64,000 nt of DNA. Source: Yersinia kristensenii. GTDB lineage: Bacteria > Pseudomonadota > Gammaproteobacteria > Enterobacterales > Enterobacteriaceae. The stretch lies in assembly GCF_900460525.1 (NCBI RefSeq), contig NZ_UHIY01000001.1, positions 434,001 through 498,000 of the forward strand, written 5' to 3'. Shown here one piece after another: positions 22,927 to 32,969 of the stretch (position 1 is the first letter of the stretch; each line of letters starts with the position of its first letter). A program made the translations under genes and the position numbers. The notes beneath the pieces were generated by a model. That model saw nothing but the letters and a program-made list of their open reading frames with translations. It ran no database searches and was not told the origin of the DNA.

Positions 22927-23628
22927 ATGAAAGTAGGAATTATTGGTGCAATGGAGCAAGAAGTTACGTTGCTGCGTGACAAAATTGAAAATCGCCAAAC
23001 TTTGGCTCGTGCAGGTTGTGAGATTTACACCGGCCAACTCAATGGCGTAGATGTCGCCCTACTCAAATCCGGTATCGGTAAAGTGTCTGCGGCAATGGGC
23101 ACCACGCTATTATTAGAGCATTACCAGCCAGACATTGTTATCAATACCGGTTCGGCGGGTGGTCTGGCTTCTAGCCTAAAAGTCGGTGATATTGTAGTTT
23201 CTACTGAAGTCCGCTATCACGACGCAGATGTGACTGCTTTTGGCTATGAACCAGGGCAGATGGCTGGTTGTCCGGCTGCTTTCAGCGCGTCTTCTGAGCT
23301 GATTGAACTGGCTGAAAGTTGCATCAATGAATTGAATTTAAATGCAGTTCGTGGCCTGATTTGCAGCGGTGATGCTTTTATTAATGGCGCCGCTCCTTTG
23401 GCTCGCATTCGCGCGACTTTCCCGACAGTTGCTGCTGTTGAAATGGAAGCTGCGGCTATCGGCCATGTTTGCCACCTGTTCAATACACCCTTTGTTGTCG
23501 TTCGCGCTATTTCTGATGTCGCCGATCAGGAATCTCACCTGAGCTTTGAAGAGTTTTTGGTGGTCGCCGCTCAACAGTCGACATTAATGATTGAAGCAAT
23601 GTTAACTACACTGGCTCACCGCGATTAA
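22927..23628 (+). CDS. mtnN: 5'-methylthioadenosine/S-adenosylhomocysteine nucleosidase
   Basis: 233 residues (E. coli 232). It cleaves adenine from MTA and SAH, and so detoxifies spermidine synthase and methylation by-products and feeds AI-2 synthesis. [16 protein letters not shown] starts the nucleoside-phosphorylase fold; catalytic Glu12 is in AMEQEV, Glu174/175 in [12 protein letters not shown], and Asp in ISDVADQE. First of a tight trio: its TAA overlaps the btuF ATG by one base. The order mtnN-btuF-yadS is as in E. coli. Confidence 0.97.
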   Translation: MKVGIIGAMEQEVTLLRDKIENRQTLARAGCEIYTGQLNGVDVALLKSGIGKVSAAMGTTLLLEHYQPDIVINTGSAGGLASSLKVGDIVVSTEVRYHDADVTAFGYEPGQMAGCPAAFSASSELIELAESCINELNLNAVRGLICSGDAFINGAAPLARIRATFPTVAAVEMEAAAIGHVCHLFNTPFVVVRAISDVADQESHLSFEEFLVVAAQQSTLMIEAMLTTLAHRD

Positions 23629-24491
23629 TGGTGCAGCTTAATATTGCCCTCTTGGCACGAGCAACAATAATCCTGCCTCAAGCAGCGATGTTATTGTTGC
23701 TCAGCCTATTTACCTCATCCTCACTGGCGGCTGAGCGGGTTATCAGTTTATCACCCAGTACCACAGAATTGGCCTATGCTGCTGGACTAGGGGATAAGCT
23801 GATTGCAGTAAGTGCTTACTCTGACTATCCTGAAGCCGCTAAAAAACTGGAACATGTAGCCTCATGGCAAGGGGTGAATATCGAACGTATTCTGGCATTA
23901 AAGCCAGATTTGATTCTCGCCTGGCGCGGAGGGAATCCCCAACGTCCGCTGGATCAATTAGCTTCTTTTGGTATCCCGATTTTCTACTCTGATCCGATTA
24001 ATATTGATCAAATCGCAGATGATCTGGATAAATTAGCCCAATATAGCCCACACCCAGAGCAAGCACATCAGGCGGCGATTCAGTTGCGTCATGAGGTCAC
24101 CGAGTTACGTCGCCAGAATGCGCGTAACCAGCCGTTACGCACTTTCCTACAATTCGGTACTCAACCGCTGTTTACCAGTTCCGGACATACGTTACAGAGT
24201 GAAGTTGTTTCTCTCTGCGGTGGGGAAAATATTTTTGCTGGTAGCCGAGTTCCCTGGCCGCAAGTCAGTCGTGAACAAGTAATGACCCGCCAACCACAGG
24301 TTATCGTGGTGAGCGGTGATAAGTCCCAGGCAGATAATATCCACGCCTTTTGGCAGCCCCAACTTGCAGTTCCTGTGATAACTCTTAATGAAGACTGGTT
24401 TAATCGTGCTGGCCCACGTATTCTGCTGGCCGCTAAACAACTGTGCCAGCAAATGGCCAGTCTTCCATCCCCTGTGGCGGAGTCACATTAA
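23628..24491 (+). CDS. btuF: Vitamin B12 periplasmic binding protein BtuF
   Basis: 287 residues with a signal peptide ([15 protein letters not shown]). It delivers cobalamin to the BtuCD inner-membrane transporter. Features are the Fe3+/cobalamin-type binding fold: [22 protein letters not shown] at the mature N-terminus, the alpha-helix hinge, [15 protein letters not shown], and [15 protein letters not shown]; the conserved acidic residues that salt-bridge to BtuC arginines lie in both lobes. Start TAATG coupled to mtnN, stop TAATG coupled to yadS. Confidence 0.94.
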   Translation: MVQLNIALLARATIILPQAAMLLLLSLFTSSSLAAERVISLSPSTTELAYAAGLGDKLIAVSAYSDYPEAAKKLEHVASWQGVNIERILALKPDLILAWRGGNPQRPLDQLASFGIPIFYSDPINIDQIADDLDKLAQYSPHPEQAHQAAIQLRHEVTELRRQNARNQPLRTFLQFGTQPLFTSSGHTLQSEVVSLCGGENIFAGSRVPWPQVSREQVMTRQPQVIVVSGDKSQADNIHAFWQPQLAVPVITLNEDWFNRAGPRILLAAKQLCQQMASLPSPVAESH

Positions 24492-25105
24492 TGCTGGTTT
24501 ATTGGCTGGATATTTTAGGTACTGCGGTATTTGCTATCTCTGGTGTATTACTGGCGGGGAAGTTGCGTATGGATCCCTTTGGCGTGTTGGTTTTGGGGGT
24601 AGTGACTGCCGTTGGTGGTGGCACAATTCGTGATATGGCCTTAGCCAATGGCCCTGTATTTTGGGTGAAAGATCCTACCGACTTAGTGGTCGCTATGGTG
24701 ACTTGTCTGGCAACTATCTTGCTGGTAAGGCAACCACGGCGAACACCTAAATGGATTCTACCTGTACTGGATGCCATTGGTCTGGCGGTATTCGTGGGTA
24801 TCGGGGTCAATAAAGCCTTTGCTGCTGGTGCCAGCCCGCTAGTGGCTATTTGTATGGGGGTTATAACTGGCGTCGGGGGTGGGATTATCCGTGATGTACT
24901 CGCTCGCGAGATCCCGATGATCCTGCGTACTGAAATATATGCTACGGCCTGTATTATTGGCGGTATTGTGCATGCTACTGCGTTTTATACTTTTGGTATG
25001 CCGCTACAGCAAGCAATGATGCTAGGCATGGTGATAACCTTAGGTATCAGGCTTGCCGCTATTCGCTGGCGCTTAAAACTGCCAACATTTGAAATAGAGC
25101 ACTAA
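24491..25105 (+). CDS. yadS: TRIC family inner-membrane protein YadS
   Basis: 204 residues from ATG 24491, which overlaps the btuF stop; the ORF opens 16 codons earlier but that part lies inside btuF. About seven hydrophobic helices in two similar halves, each with a glycine-rich GGG-IRD motif (AVGGGTIRDMALANG and GVGGGIIRDVLAREIP), the hallmark of the prokaryotic trimeric intracellular cation channel (UPF0126) family. Bacterial members conduct cations in reconstituted systems; the physiological role is unsettled. Confidence 0.9.
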   Translation: MLVYWLDILGTAVFAISGVLLAGKLRMDPFGVLVLGVVTAVGGGTIRDMALANGPVFWVKDPTDLVVAMVTCLATILLVRQPRRTPKWILPVLDAIGLAVFVGIGVNKAFAAGASPLVAICMGVITGVGGGIIRDVLAREIPMILRTEIYATACIIGGIVHATAFYTFGMPLQQAMMLGMVITLGIRLAAIRWRLKLPTFEIEH

Positions 25106-25318
25106 TGACCATCCATCATTCTGATTGCCAATAACAGCCTGTATTTTGTACAATATATCTTAATTGTAAGCTCTCACTGAGTTTACAAGCCTTATTCATT
25201 AGGATGAGATGTGGGGATGAGTACGAATTAAATCTTCAAGTTTTTAAATAATTGTCCGATACCTAGAGTCATAGCTGCCTGAACAAAATAGTAGCGGCTA
25301 AAAATGCAGTTATAAATC

Positions 25319-25621
25319 ATGAAATATTCTTTATTGATGTTTTGGCTGGTCATTCTTACCAGTCCGTCGCTAGCCCAGGGGCTAAGCGGCACAATAGATT
25401 TACATCTGACTATCGTGCCATCTTGTCAGGTGCACTTACCGAATAAAAATGAACACGTAGTGAATGATCCAAAAATGAATTATCCAAGAATACAGTGTGA
25501 TAGAGGAAATGGATTGGTTACAGAACCGAGAATCAGCCATTCCTTGATTGCATCAAATGGACCATATGTCAGCAAAAACAGTGCCGACCAAATGGTGCGA
25601 TTGATTACTGTTGAATGGTAA
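25319..25621 (+). CDS. Small predicted secreted protein, possibly spore coat U/fimbrial-like
   Basis: 100 residues. There is a convincing signal peptide (MKYSLLMFWLVILTSPSLAQ) followed by LSGTIDLHLTIVPSCQVH, which looks like the first strand and conserved cysteine of spore coat protein U (SCPU)/chaperone-usher-type domains; a second cysteine is in IQCDRGNG and the end, MVRLITVEW, looks like a final beta-strand. It is shorter than a usual SCPU domain, so it may be an internally shortened remnant. The ribosome site is weak. A terminator follows at 25633. No partner usher or chaperone gene is nearby; function unknown. Confidence 0.6.
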   Translation: MKYSLLMFWLVILTSPSLAQGLSGTIDLHLTIVPSCQVHLPNKNEHVVNDPKMNYPRIQCDRGNGLVTEPRISHSLIASNGPYVSKNSADQMVRLITVEW

Positions 25622-25632
25622 TATTCAGATAT

Positions 25633-25668
25633 AAAAAAACCGCGACTATGGAGGTTGCGGTTTTTTTT
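25633..25668 (+). terminator. Rho-independent terminator
   Basis: AAAAAACCGCGAC and GTTGCGGTTTTTTTT form a 7-bp stem with one G-T pair around TATGGAG, ending in eight T's. It directly follows the small secreted-protein gene. Confidence 0.85.
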
Positions 25669-25690
25669 ATCAAAACCTTCGGTGATTTTA

Positions 25691-25813
25691 TACCCAAAAA
25701 CATTGGTGCCACAGCAAGGCAGCAAACCAGTAAATCCCAATGCGCTTACTCAAGTAAGTGATTCGGGTGCATGAATGCCGCTAACATAGCTGTAGCACCA
25801 AGGATAAAGGGTA
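25691..25813. repeat. ERIC element
   Basis: Second clear copy, about 123 bp, in the same arrangement as the one at 4350: TACCCAAAAACATTGGTG at one end, core AATCCCAATGCGCTTACTCA-AGTAAGTGATTCGGGTG, and AAGGATAAAGGGTA at the other end; the terminal TACCC/GGGTA are inverted. It lies between the convergent ends of the small secreted protein and erpA. Confidence 0.88.
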
Positions 25814-25815
25814 GG

Positions 25816-26160
25816 TTAGATGCTGAAAGAAGAACCGCACCCACAAGTACTCTTCGCGTTCGGATTAGTCACGATAAAGCGAGAACCTTCCAGCCCTTCG
25901 GTGTAATCCACTGCGCCACCAACCAGATATTGCAAGCTCATTGGGTCCACGACCAGCTCAACACCTTGCTTCTCAATGGTCATATCGCCGTCGTTGATCT
26001 GATCATCAAAAGTAAAGCCATACTGGAACCCACTGCATCCGCCACCGGTAATGTAAACCCGTAGTTTCAGATTTGGATTTTCCTCATCAGAAATCAACAG
26101 TTTCACTTTTTTTGCCGCTGCCTCGGTAAACTGCAGGGGCAGTACTGTTTCATCACTCAT
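25816..26160 (-). CDS. erpA: Iron-sulfur cluster insertion protein ErpA
   Basis: 114 residues from ATG 26160, the E. coli length. An in-frame ATG five codons upstream is less likely because GGGAG sits eight bases ahead of 26160. It is an A-type carrier that delivers Fe-S clusters, for example to the isoprenoid enzymes IspG/H. The three cluster cysteines are in [11 protein letters not shown] and [11 protein letters not shown] at the C-terminus. It is nearly identical to E. coli ErpA. Confidence 0.97.
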   Translation of the reverse strand: MSDETVLPLQFTEAAAKKVKLLISDEENPNLKLRVYITGGGCSGFQYGFTFDDQINDGDMTIEKQGVELVVDPMSLQYLVGGAVDYTEGLEGSRFIVTNPNAKSTCGCGSSFSI

Positions 26161-26277
26161 ACTCATCACTCCCAACCGGTGTTCGAGGTGCAGGTTACTA
26201 CAATGGCAGCCTGATCTGTCTATTGATTATCCAATACCCGAGTAATTCATTCAAGTATTGTGGCCTAATGTTATATA

Positions 26278-27732
26278 TTATCTACCTGTTTGGGTGCTAC
26301 TTTCAACTGCGGCCTGTTGTTCCGCTGCCTTTGCCTTTGCTGCCTTTGCCTTTGCTGCCTGCTCTTGTCTTTGTAATGTGCGGGCCAAAATAGCTGAATA
26401 CAAGGGTTTACCCCCCATAAACTGCGCTATTAAGGTCGCCCCCAAGCAAGTCACAATCATCGGCAAAATAAGTTGATAATTATCGGTCATTTCCAACACC
26501 AACACGATTCCGGTTAACGGGGCACGTACCGACGCGGCAAATAACGCCCCCATTCCGGCAATAGCAAAAGTGCCGGCATCAATACTGTATTGCGGAAAAA
26601 AATGCGCGCAGGATAGGCCAAACGCGGTTCCCAAAATGGTTCCCAGAGCCAACATTGGAGCAAATATCCCACCAGGAGCACCAGAGCCAAAACACAGTAA
26701 AGTGGTAATGACTCTCGCAATAAAGATAAAGAGCAACATACCAATACTGAAATTACCGGCGACTGCGATGGGGATTAAGGCAAAACCACCGCCTACCGCT
26801 TCGCCATGAATCAATGCCAGTAAGCCACACATTCCCCCCAACAAACCACCGATTAATACCAATTTGCGCCAGTCGCCGCCGTGGAAACGCACAAATAGAT
26901 CTTGTGTACGAAATATCAACGCATTAAACATCACTCCCACAGCACCGAAAATAATGCCCAGCAACAGATAGAGCCACAAGGTATTCAGCGGAACATCACT
27001 GAGTTTTCCTACATCAATAATCGCACGCTCACCATTAAAATAGCGGTAAACAATGGTTGAAGTAATGACTCCCACAAATACCGCTTTGATGGAGACCAAG
27101 CTATAGCGGAACTGCGAACGCATCTCTTCAATAACAAATAAAATCCCGGCCAATGGAGCATTAAAAGCGGCTGAGAGCCCCGCTGCTGCACCGGTCGCTA
27201 ATAATGAATGGCGTGCTTCTGAGCTGCGCAAACGGAAGATGTCGACAATCATCCGCCCACTATTACCCCCCATTTGCACCATTGGCCCCTCTCGGCCTAA
27301 CACCATACCAGCCCCGAGAGTACCAAGCCCACCAATGAACTTAACCGGAATGACCCGCCACCAGCGAACTGGGCGCATCTCCTCCATTGCCCCTTCTATT
27401 TCGGGTATCCCAGAGCCCCCCGCCTCGGGCGCAAAACGGCGTACCAGAAAATACCCCAACATAGCCAATAGCGCCGACATAATAAAAGCCAGCGGCCAGA
27501 CTAAAATTGCATTATCAGCAACCTTAGCGAGGGTCGCCAACCTTTCTTGCTGGATCCAATCGACACCGCGATCAAATGCGACCCCCAATAAACCAGTGAC
27601 CGCCCCTACGATAGCGGCCATGATAAGAATAACTAAGGGTGTTGTGTCGCGATTAACCAATGCATGGATAAAGCGGCCACGTTTGACTTCAGAAATGCCT
27701 TCATTGGGTATATTTTGCGTTGAATCAGTCAT
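26278..27732 (-). CDS. clcA: H+/Cl- exchange transporter ClcA
   Basis: 484 residues (E. coli 473). It is a membrane antiporter, two Cl- per H+, supporting acid resistance. Motifs are [12 protein letters not shown], the gating-glutamate loop [12 protein letters not shown], the proton-pathway region, [14 protein letters not shown] and the tyrosine-containing C-terminal segment. The C-terminus carries an unusual Ala/Lys tail, [15 protein letters not shown], encoded by a 15-bp tandem DNA repeat. It is divergent from hemL, as in E. coli. Confidence 0.96.
   Translation of the reverse strand: MTDSTQNIPNEGISEVKRGRFIHALVNRDTTPLVILIMAAIVGAVTGLLGVAFDRGVDWIQQERLATLAKVADNAILVWPLAFIMSALLAMLGYFLVRRFAPEAGGSGIPEIEGAMEEMRPVRWWRVIPVKFIGGLGTLGAGMVLGREGPMVQMGGNSGRMIVDIFRLRSSEARHSLLATGAAAGLSAAFNAPLAGILFVIEEMRSQFRYSLVSIKAVFVGVITSTIVYRYFNGERAIIDVGKLSDVPLNTLWLYLLLGIIFGAVGVMFNALIFRTQDLFVRFHGGDWRKLVLIGGLLGGMCGLLALIHGEAVGGGFALIPIAVAGNFSIGMLLFIFIARVITTLLCFGSGAPGGIFAPMLALGTILGTAFGLSCAHFFPQYSIDAGTFAIAGMGALFAASVRAPLTGIVLVLEMTDNYQLILPMIVTCLGATLIAQFMGGKPLYSAILARTLQRQEQAAKAKAAKAKAAEQQAAVESSTQTGR
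26324..26360. repeat. 15-bp coding tandem repeat in the clcA tail
   Basis: GCTGCCTTTGCCTTT occurs twice exactly, followed by half a third unit (GCTGCCT). Read on the minus strand it encodes repeated KAKAA. The 15-base unit keeps frame, so copy-number changes by slippage would only lengthen or shorten the cytoplasmic ClcA tail. Confidence 0.9.
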
Positions 27733-28001
27733 AGTTTGTATGCTTGTCAGTTAAATAATAAGTAATACAAATGAACAATATGAGTCTAGCTTACACATTA
27801 ATAATGTGCCTGATTAAACGCCCATGAAATGATCTTGCTCAGAAAAGATTTTTTCTTAAGTTTTGCGGCATGTCGCGCAAGCTGGCTGTTAAATATGCCC
27901 AATCATTTGATAACCGCAGCCAGTCCTTTAGAATAAGCAGCATTGTTGATTGCCAAAGCTGATGTTGCCAATGTTAATGTCACCTAATTCAGGAGCTGTT
28001 T

Positions 28002-29282
28002 ATGAGTAAATCCGAAAGTCTGTATGCCCAAGCAAAAGAGTTGATCCCAGGCGGGGTTAACTCTCCGGTGCGGGCATTCACCGGCGTCGGTGGCAGCCCA
28101 TTGTTTATTGAACGTGCTGATGGCGCATATTTGTTTGATGTCGATGGCAAAGCTTATATTGATTATGTTGGCTCCTGGGGGCCAATGGTTTTGGGGCATA
28201 ATCACCCGGCAATTCGTCAGGCTGTCATTGAAGCCGTCGAGCGCGGTCTGAGCTTTGGCGCCCCCACTGAAATGGAAGTCAAAATGGCTGAATTGGTCAC
28301 CAATTTAGTCCCAACAATGGATATGGTGCGAATGGTCAACTCCGGTACTGAAGCAACCATGAGTGCTATTCGTCTGGCTCGTGGCTTCACTGGCCGCGAT
28401 AAAATTATCAAGTTTGAAGGCTGCTACCATGGTCACGCCGACTGCTTGCTGGTCAAAGCCGGTTCCGGTGCTCTGACTCTTGGGCAACCAAACTCTCCGG
28501 GTGTACCAGCTGATTTTGCTAAACACACTTTGACCTGTACTTATAACGATCTGGATTCAGTACGAGAGGCCTTCGAACAATACCCACAAGATATCGCCTG
28601 TATTATTGTCGAGCCAGTCGCCGGTAACATGAACTGCGTCCCGCCATTACCCGAGTTCCTGCCCGGCCTGCGAGCACTGTGTGACAAATTTGGAGCACTG
28701 CTGATTATTGATGAGGTTATGACCGGTTTCCGGGTGGCATTAGCTGGCGCGCAAGATTACTACAATGTCATACCTGACTTAACTTGCCTGGGTAAAATCA
28801 TCGGTGGCGGTATGCCGGTGGGTGCTTTCGGCGGTCGTCGTGATGTGATGGATGCACTGGCACCCACTGGCCCGGTTTATCAGGCGGGTACGCTGTCCGG
28901 TAACCCCATCGCCATGGCTGCCGGTTTTGCTTGTCTGACCGAAGTTGCACAGGTGGGGGTCCATGAAACCCTGACCGAATTAACCGATTCGCTGGCAAGC
29001 GGCCTACTGCATGCCGCTAAAGCAGAGAATATCCCGTTGGTCGTTAACCATGTCGGCGGTATGTTCGGTATTTTCTTTACTGGCGCTGAAACCGTCACTT
29101 GCTATCAGGATGTGATGAATTGCGATGTTGAGCGCTTCAAACGCTTCTTCCATTTGATGTTGGAAGAAGGTGTTTATTTGGCTCCATCTGCTTTTGAAGC
29201 CGGTTTTATGTCTGTGGCGCACAGCAAAGAAGATATTCAGAAAACGGTGGATGCCGCTCGTCGGTGCTTCGCCAAGCTTTAA
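28002..29282 (+). CDS. hemL: Glutamate-1-semialdehyde 2,1-aminomutase
   Basis: 426 residues (E. coli 426). It converts glutamate-1-semialdehyde to 5-aminolevulinate, the entry step of haem synthesis by the C5 route. The start is [20 protein letters not shown] with AGGAGC upstream; the class-III aminotransferase motifs are [29 protein letters not shown] and the PLP lysine in [18 protein letters not shown] strong terminator follows. Between clcA and fhuB, as in E. coli. Confidence 0.98.
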   Translation: MSKSESLYAQAKELIPGGVNSPVRAFTGVGGSPLFIERADGAYLFDVDGKAYIDYVGSWGPMVLGHNHPAIRQAVIEAVERGLSFGAPTEMEVKMAELVTNLVPTMDMVRMVNSGTEATMSAIRLARGFTGRDKIIKFEGCYHGHADCLLVKAGSGALTLGQPNSPGVPADFAKHTLTCTYNDLDSVREAFEQYPQDIACIIVEPVAGNMNCVPPLPEFLPGLRALCDKFGALLIIDEVMTGFRVALAGAQDYYNVIPDLTCLGKIIGGGMPVGAFGGRRDVMDALAPTGPVYQAGTLSGNPIAMAAGFACLTEVAQVGVHETLTELTDSLASGLLHAAKAENIPLVVNHVGGMFGIFFTGAETVTCYQDVMNCDVERFKRFFHLMLEEGVYLAPSAFEAGFMSVAHSKEDIQKTVDAARRCFAKL

Positions 29283-29293
29283 TCTTAGTCCAT

Positions 29294-29322
29294 TAACCAT
29301 CTCCTACACTGGGAGATGGTTA
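29294..29322 (+). terminator. hemL terminator
   Basis: TAACCATCTCC and GGGAGATGGTTA pair around TACACT 12 bases past the hemL stop. The tail is A-rich rather than T-rich on the plus strand, so as an intrinsic terminator it is imperfect, but the stem is strong. Confidence 0.6.
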
Positions 29323-29339
29323 AAAACTCATACTCAATC

Positions 29340-29657
29340 TCATGTAAGCGACTTAATATTATAAAATAATTCGGATATCTCTAGCTGTTGTGGAATGTTA
29401 CTGTCACTATTATTCCAACCTGGTCCCAGAGGTATTTCCGGTATTTTAACTTCATGTGGGCAATAATTTACTATGCTATTTATTATTGGTTGAACAGTAT
29501 CTGATAATATCAGCAGAGAACCTGTCAATAAGTCAGAGTTGAGTAACAAACCAAAGCCTATAACCAATAGACTATAAATGAGCACAACTTTAGAAACACC
29601 TTTATTATCAAATTGATATACATCAGATTTGTTTTTTTCATAGTCTAGTTTAGTCAT
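29340..29657 (-). CDS. Hypothetical small membrane protein
   Basis: 105 residues, not recognised. ATG 29657 has a good ribosome site (GAGGGAAATAAT). A charged, soluble N-terminus (MTKLDYEKNKSDVYQFDNKG) leads into a hydrophobic stretch of about 20-35 residues (VVLIYSLLVIGFGLLL, then LLTGSLLIL), giving one or two membrane spans, followed by a Pro-rich segment (PHEVKIPEIPLGPGW). Codon use and base composition are much more AT-rich than hemL or fhuB, suggesting acquired DNA. No neighbours hint at a role. Confidence 0.5.
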   Translation of the reverse strand: MTKLDYEKNKSDVYQFDNKGVSKVVLIYSLLVIGFGLLLNSDLLTGSLLILSDTVQPIINSIVNYCPHEVKIPEIPLGPGWNNSDSNIPQQLEISELFYNIKSLT

Positions 29658-30036
29658 ATTATTTCCCTCTAATATAATTATTACTAACTAACAGATAAGG
29701 AAAATCAGTACCATAGAGTACATGATAAAATTAAGTCCAATACAAATATAGATAATTAAATAGTTATTAAACAAATAGTTACCTTGATGGCAACCAACTT
29801 TGACCTCCTTTGCTATTTTTACATTACCATATAAATTCATATAGAATGTTTTTATATAAATAAAAGTCAAAATATAATTATCTTTTTATATTTAATTATT
29901 TTATTTATTTTTTAGAAAGTACTTTTAGATGATTATTATAATCAAAAGGTAATGAAAATATCTAATATCGCCATCTCATCAGCCCATGAAGAACAAATCT
30001 ATCATGGAGCTCAATGAGATAAACGATAAAATCTAA
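29658..30036. other. AT-rich intergenic segment between the unknown gene and fhuB
   Basis: About 380 bases with very low GC. It contains a strong Shine-Dalgarno-like AAAGGAGGTC on the minus strand (about 29797-29806) that leads only into a 13-codon frame from TTG, and a hydrophobic 50-60 codon frame ending at 29688 that lacks a ribosome site. I cannot support a gene in it. It looks like the remainder of a small inserted or decayed AT-rich patch. Confidence 0.4.
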
Positions 30037-32034
30037 TTATCGCCCTTGCTTACGCAATAAATAAACAAAATATGGCGCGCCAATAAACGTCGCTAACAAT
30101 CCGGCAGGGATCTGATTTGGGAATAGCAGCATCCGGCCGCACCAATCAGCAAATACCATCAATAAGCCACCTAAAATAGCCGCGATAAATAACTGCGGAA
30201 TAGCTCGGCGGAAGCCCAGCATACGAGCCATATGAGGTGCCATCAGACCAACAAAACTTAATGGCCCGACCGTCAATGTAGCAGCCGCTGTCATGGTGGC
30301 TGCCAGTAACAAGATGGCTAGCCGACTAGGCGCTAGCGCCACACCTAATGCTCTGGCTGTCACACTTCCCAATGGTAAAATCATTAACCAACGGCGGCAC
30401 AGTGGTGCTAATGCCATCAAAATCAGGGCGATGGCACCGGTGCTCAATGCTTGTGGAGCATCAACGGCATAGGTGGAGCCAGAAATCCATGTCAGCAAAC
30501 CGCGCATACGGGGATCGCCGCTTGCTAGTAACATAGTAATGACCGTGGTAAAGGCAGTGCTCAATGCAATTCCCGCCAATAACATTCTACCGGGAGAGAA
30601 CCCTCCTCGCCCTGCAACCACCAGAATCAGCAATAATGTCGCGGCCGCGCCCAAACTCCCCGCGGGTAACAACCAGGCCAGTGCATTGCCTGGCACAATA
30701 AACATCATAATCACGACACCGAAAGATGCACCGGAGCTGATCCCCAATACCTCGGGGCTGGCCATCGGATTGCCCGTCAGCTTTTGAATTAATGTGCCCG
30801 CAACCGCCAACATCATACCCGCCGCCAATGCAGCGAATACTCGCGGCCAGCGCCAATGTAATAATGCCTGGATATCATCACCGCGAATCCAATTCCAGCC
30901 ATGGCTATCACGACCAAACATCAGCGCTACCATCAAACCGGCAAGCAGTATCAGTAAGCCAGCACTGACCCAGAGACCCAAATGTTGCCGCTCAGCGGGA
31001 ACATGATCGCCAAAATCTATACTCGGTGCCGTTGCGCTGTGTAAGCGGGGCAACAACCATAATAGTAGCGGTGCGCCAATCAGCGCGGTGGCGGCACCGG
31101 TCGGAATTTCTTGCCAGACTTGTGCCAACCAGATGAGCCCTTGGTCCGTTACCCACAACAACAATGCGCCTAATACCGGTGCCAATATTAGGCGCTGCGA
31201 TAACCGACGAGCGCCCAAAACCTTTGCCAACAGCGGAGAAAAAAGACCAATAAAACCAATGACACCGACCGCATTAACCAACATTGCACTAAACAAGATT
31301 GCTATCCCCAGCGCACTAAGCCGAGCCAATGATAGCCCTAACCCTAAATTACGGGCGACACCATCATCCAGCCCGAGCAAGGTTAATGGGCGAATCAATA
31401 AAGCCGCCAATACGCCGGTTATCAGCAAACGAGGTAGCAAAAACTGTACCGTGCTCCAATCTTGTTGATTCAGAGCGCCGCTACTCCACAGGAACAACCC
31501 TTGCAGTTGGTCATAATTAAATAACGCCAGCAGATTGCTGACTGCACTACAGTAAAGGCCGAGAACCAACCCCGCCAGTATCAGTGTCACCGGCGACATT
31601 CGCTTGCCCCAAGCCACGCCAAATACCAGCACGCCAATAGTAATACCACCGGCCATTGCTGCCAGTTGGCGGGTCAGTTCACCGCCGGGCAGCATCCACA
31701 ACGTCGCAATGGTTAGACCAAGCTGCGCCCCTGCGGCGACACCCAAGGTGGCGGGTTCAGCCAATGGATTTCGCAATACTTGCTGGAACAAAACCCCCAC
31801 CAACCCTAATCCGGCACCGGTTAGCAGTGCCACTGCCAAGCGGGGAAGTTGGCTGTAATGGAATAACATTTGGCGCACGTCATCGCCGTCGGGTTGCCAT
31901 AACGCAGTGCCCCAGAGCGGAGCCGGTAATGTCTGGCTAAAATTGTGCAGTGTCAGCACCACCGCCAAAATCAGCAATAAGCCAAGTAGGCTGATAGGCA
32001 GAAGCCAACTTTTACGCGGGGTATTTGTCATCAT
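30037..32034 (-). CDS. fhuB: Ferric hydroxamate ABC transporter permease FhuB
   Basis: 665 residues (E. coli 660): two fused FecCD-type permease halves with about twenty membrane helices. It imports ferric hydroxamate siderophores across the inner membrane with FhuC and FhuD. Each half carries the conserved cytoplasmic ATPase-contact loop with glycine (RNPLAEPATLGVAAGAQLG and GNPMASPEVLGISSGASFG). ATG 32034 overlaps the fhuD stop, so fhuC, fhuD and fhuB are translationally linked. A long intergenic gap and hemL convergent downstream match E. coli. Confidence 0.96.
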   Translation of the reverse strand: MMTNTPRKSWLLPISLLGLLLILAVVLTLHNFSQTLPAPLWGTALWQPDGDDVRQMLFHYSQLPRLAVALLTGAGLGLVGVLFQQVLRNPLAEPATLGVAAGAQLGLTIATLWMLPGGELTRQLAAMAGGITIGVLVFGVAWGKRMSPVTLILAGLVLGLYCSAVSNLLALFNYDQLQGLFLWSSGALNQQDWSTVQFLLPRLLITGVLAALLIRPLTLLGLDDGVARNLGLGLSLARLSALGIAILFSAMLVNAVGVIGFIGLFSPLLAKVLGARRLSQRLILAPVLGALLLWVTDQGLIWLAQVWQEIPTGAATALIGAPLLLWLLPRLHSATAPSIDFGDHVPAERQHLGLWVSAGLLILLAGLMVALMFGRDSHGWNWIRGDDIQALLHWRWPRVFAALAAGMMLAVAGTLIQKLTGNPMASPEVLGISSGASFGVVIMMFIVPGNALAWLLPAGSLGAAATLLLILVVAGRGGFSPGRMLLAGIALSTAFTTVITMLLASGDPRMRGLLTWISGSTYAVDAPQALSTGAIALILMALAPLCRRWLMILPLGSVTARALGVALAPSRLAILLLAATMTAAATLTVGPLSFVGLMAPHMARMLGFRRAIPQLFIAAILGGLLMVFADWCGRMLLFPNQIPAGLLATFIGAPYFVYLLRKQGR

Positions 32035-32969
32035 CAGGATTTATCCCACGCCGATTCTAATAAGCGCACGAATCGCATGGCGGACAATGTTGCGCCATAG
32101 AACCATACTGCGGGCAGTATCTGTAATTGATTTTGACGCACGAATGACATGGATTGCCATAGTGGTGTACGGGTAACCTGTTGTAGTATTTCACTATTAC
32201 CCTGGACGAAGCACATAGCCCGCCCCGGTTTTACCGTTGCTAAACGTTCGATACCCACCACCGCACTGCCCCAAAAATTAGTTTCACCCTGCCAGGCATT
32301 TTTAATATTCAATTCGTTTAATACATCCTGGAACAGACTACCTTGGCCGATGACCAACGCGTGGCGAGCATCCAACAGAGAAAACATCAATAATGATGTA
32401 TTTTGGGCATTAAATATCCGCTGGCGAGCAACTTGCATAAAATGGTTAAAATCGGCGATATGCTGTTCAGCAGCGGCTTCTAACCCCAGCCGCTGGCCTA
32501 ATGCACGCAATGAACTTTTACCGACGGCGAGCGGTGAACTCCCCTGTTGGCTAAAAGCAAAACTCATCGATGGGGCGATAGGCGCGAGTTTCTCTGGTGA
32601 GGGGCCAAAACCCTCGGACATCAGAATCAATGACGGCGCCATTTGTTGCAGCAATTCCAAATTAGGTTCTGTGCGCTGGCCGACATCAATAACACTGGCA
32701 GGTAATGCCGGTTCTTCGACCCATAACCGGTAATTATGAGTATCAGCCACACCGTACGGCGTGACCCCCAGCGCCAGCAATAATTCAGCGGGCAACCATT
32801 CCAGAGCAACGATCCTATCCACAGCAACGCCCCCGCGAACAGCAATTTTAGGGGGATTCACCGCCCATCCGGGCAATGAATATAATAATGGCGATAAGGC
32901 TAACGCGGTGAGCAATCTACGCCGAGTCAGGTTCGGCCGCACCGCAGCTATGGGGAAATGCATTTTCAT
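32034..32969 (-). CDS. fhuD: Ferric hydroxamate periplasmic binding protein FhuD
   Basis: 311 residues from ATG 32969, which overlaps the fhuC stop (TGATG); the frame is open one TTG codon further. A twin-arginine-like N-terminus (LTRRRLLTALALSPLLYSLPGWA) serves as signal. The mature part has the class III binding-protein fold: RIVALEWLPAELLLALGVTPYGVAD, VGQRTEPNLELLQQMAPSLI and a C-terminal tryptophan-rich siderophore pocket. It captures hydroxamate-iron in the periplasm for FhuB. Confidence 0.94.
   Translation of the reverse strand: MKMHFPIAAVRPNLTRRRLLTALALSPLLYSLPGWAVNPPKIAVRGGVAVDRIVALEWLPAELLLALGVTPYGVADTHNYRLWVEEPALPASVIDVGQRTEPNLELLQQMAPSLILMSEGFGPSPEKLAPIAPSMSFAFSQQGSSPLAVGKSSLRALGQRLGLEAAAEQHIADFNHFMQVARQRIFNAQNTSLLMFSLLDARHALVIGQGSLFQDVLNELNIKNAWQGETNFWGSAVVGIERLATVKPGRAMCFVQGNSEILQQVTRTPLWQSMSFVRQNQLQILPAVWFYGATLSAMRFVRLLESAWDKS

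Noticed and set aside
29688..29870. A 60-codon hydrophobic frame on the minus strand
   Set aside because: It begins at TTG without a ribosome site, and its hydrophobic end could arise from AT-rich sequence alone.
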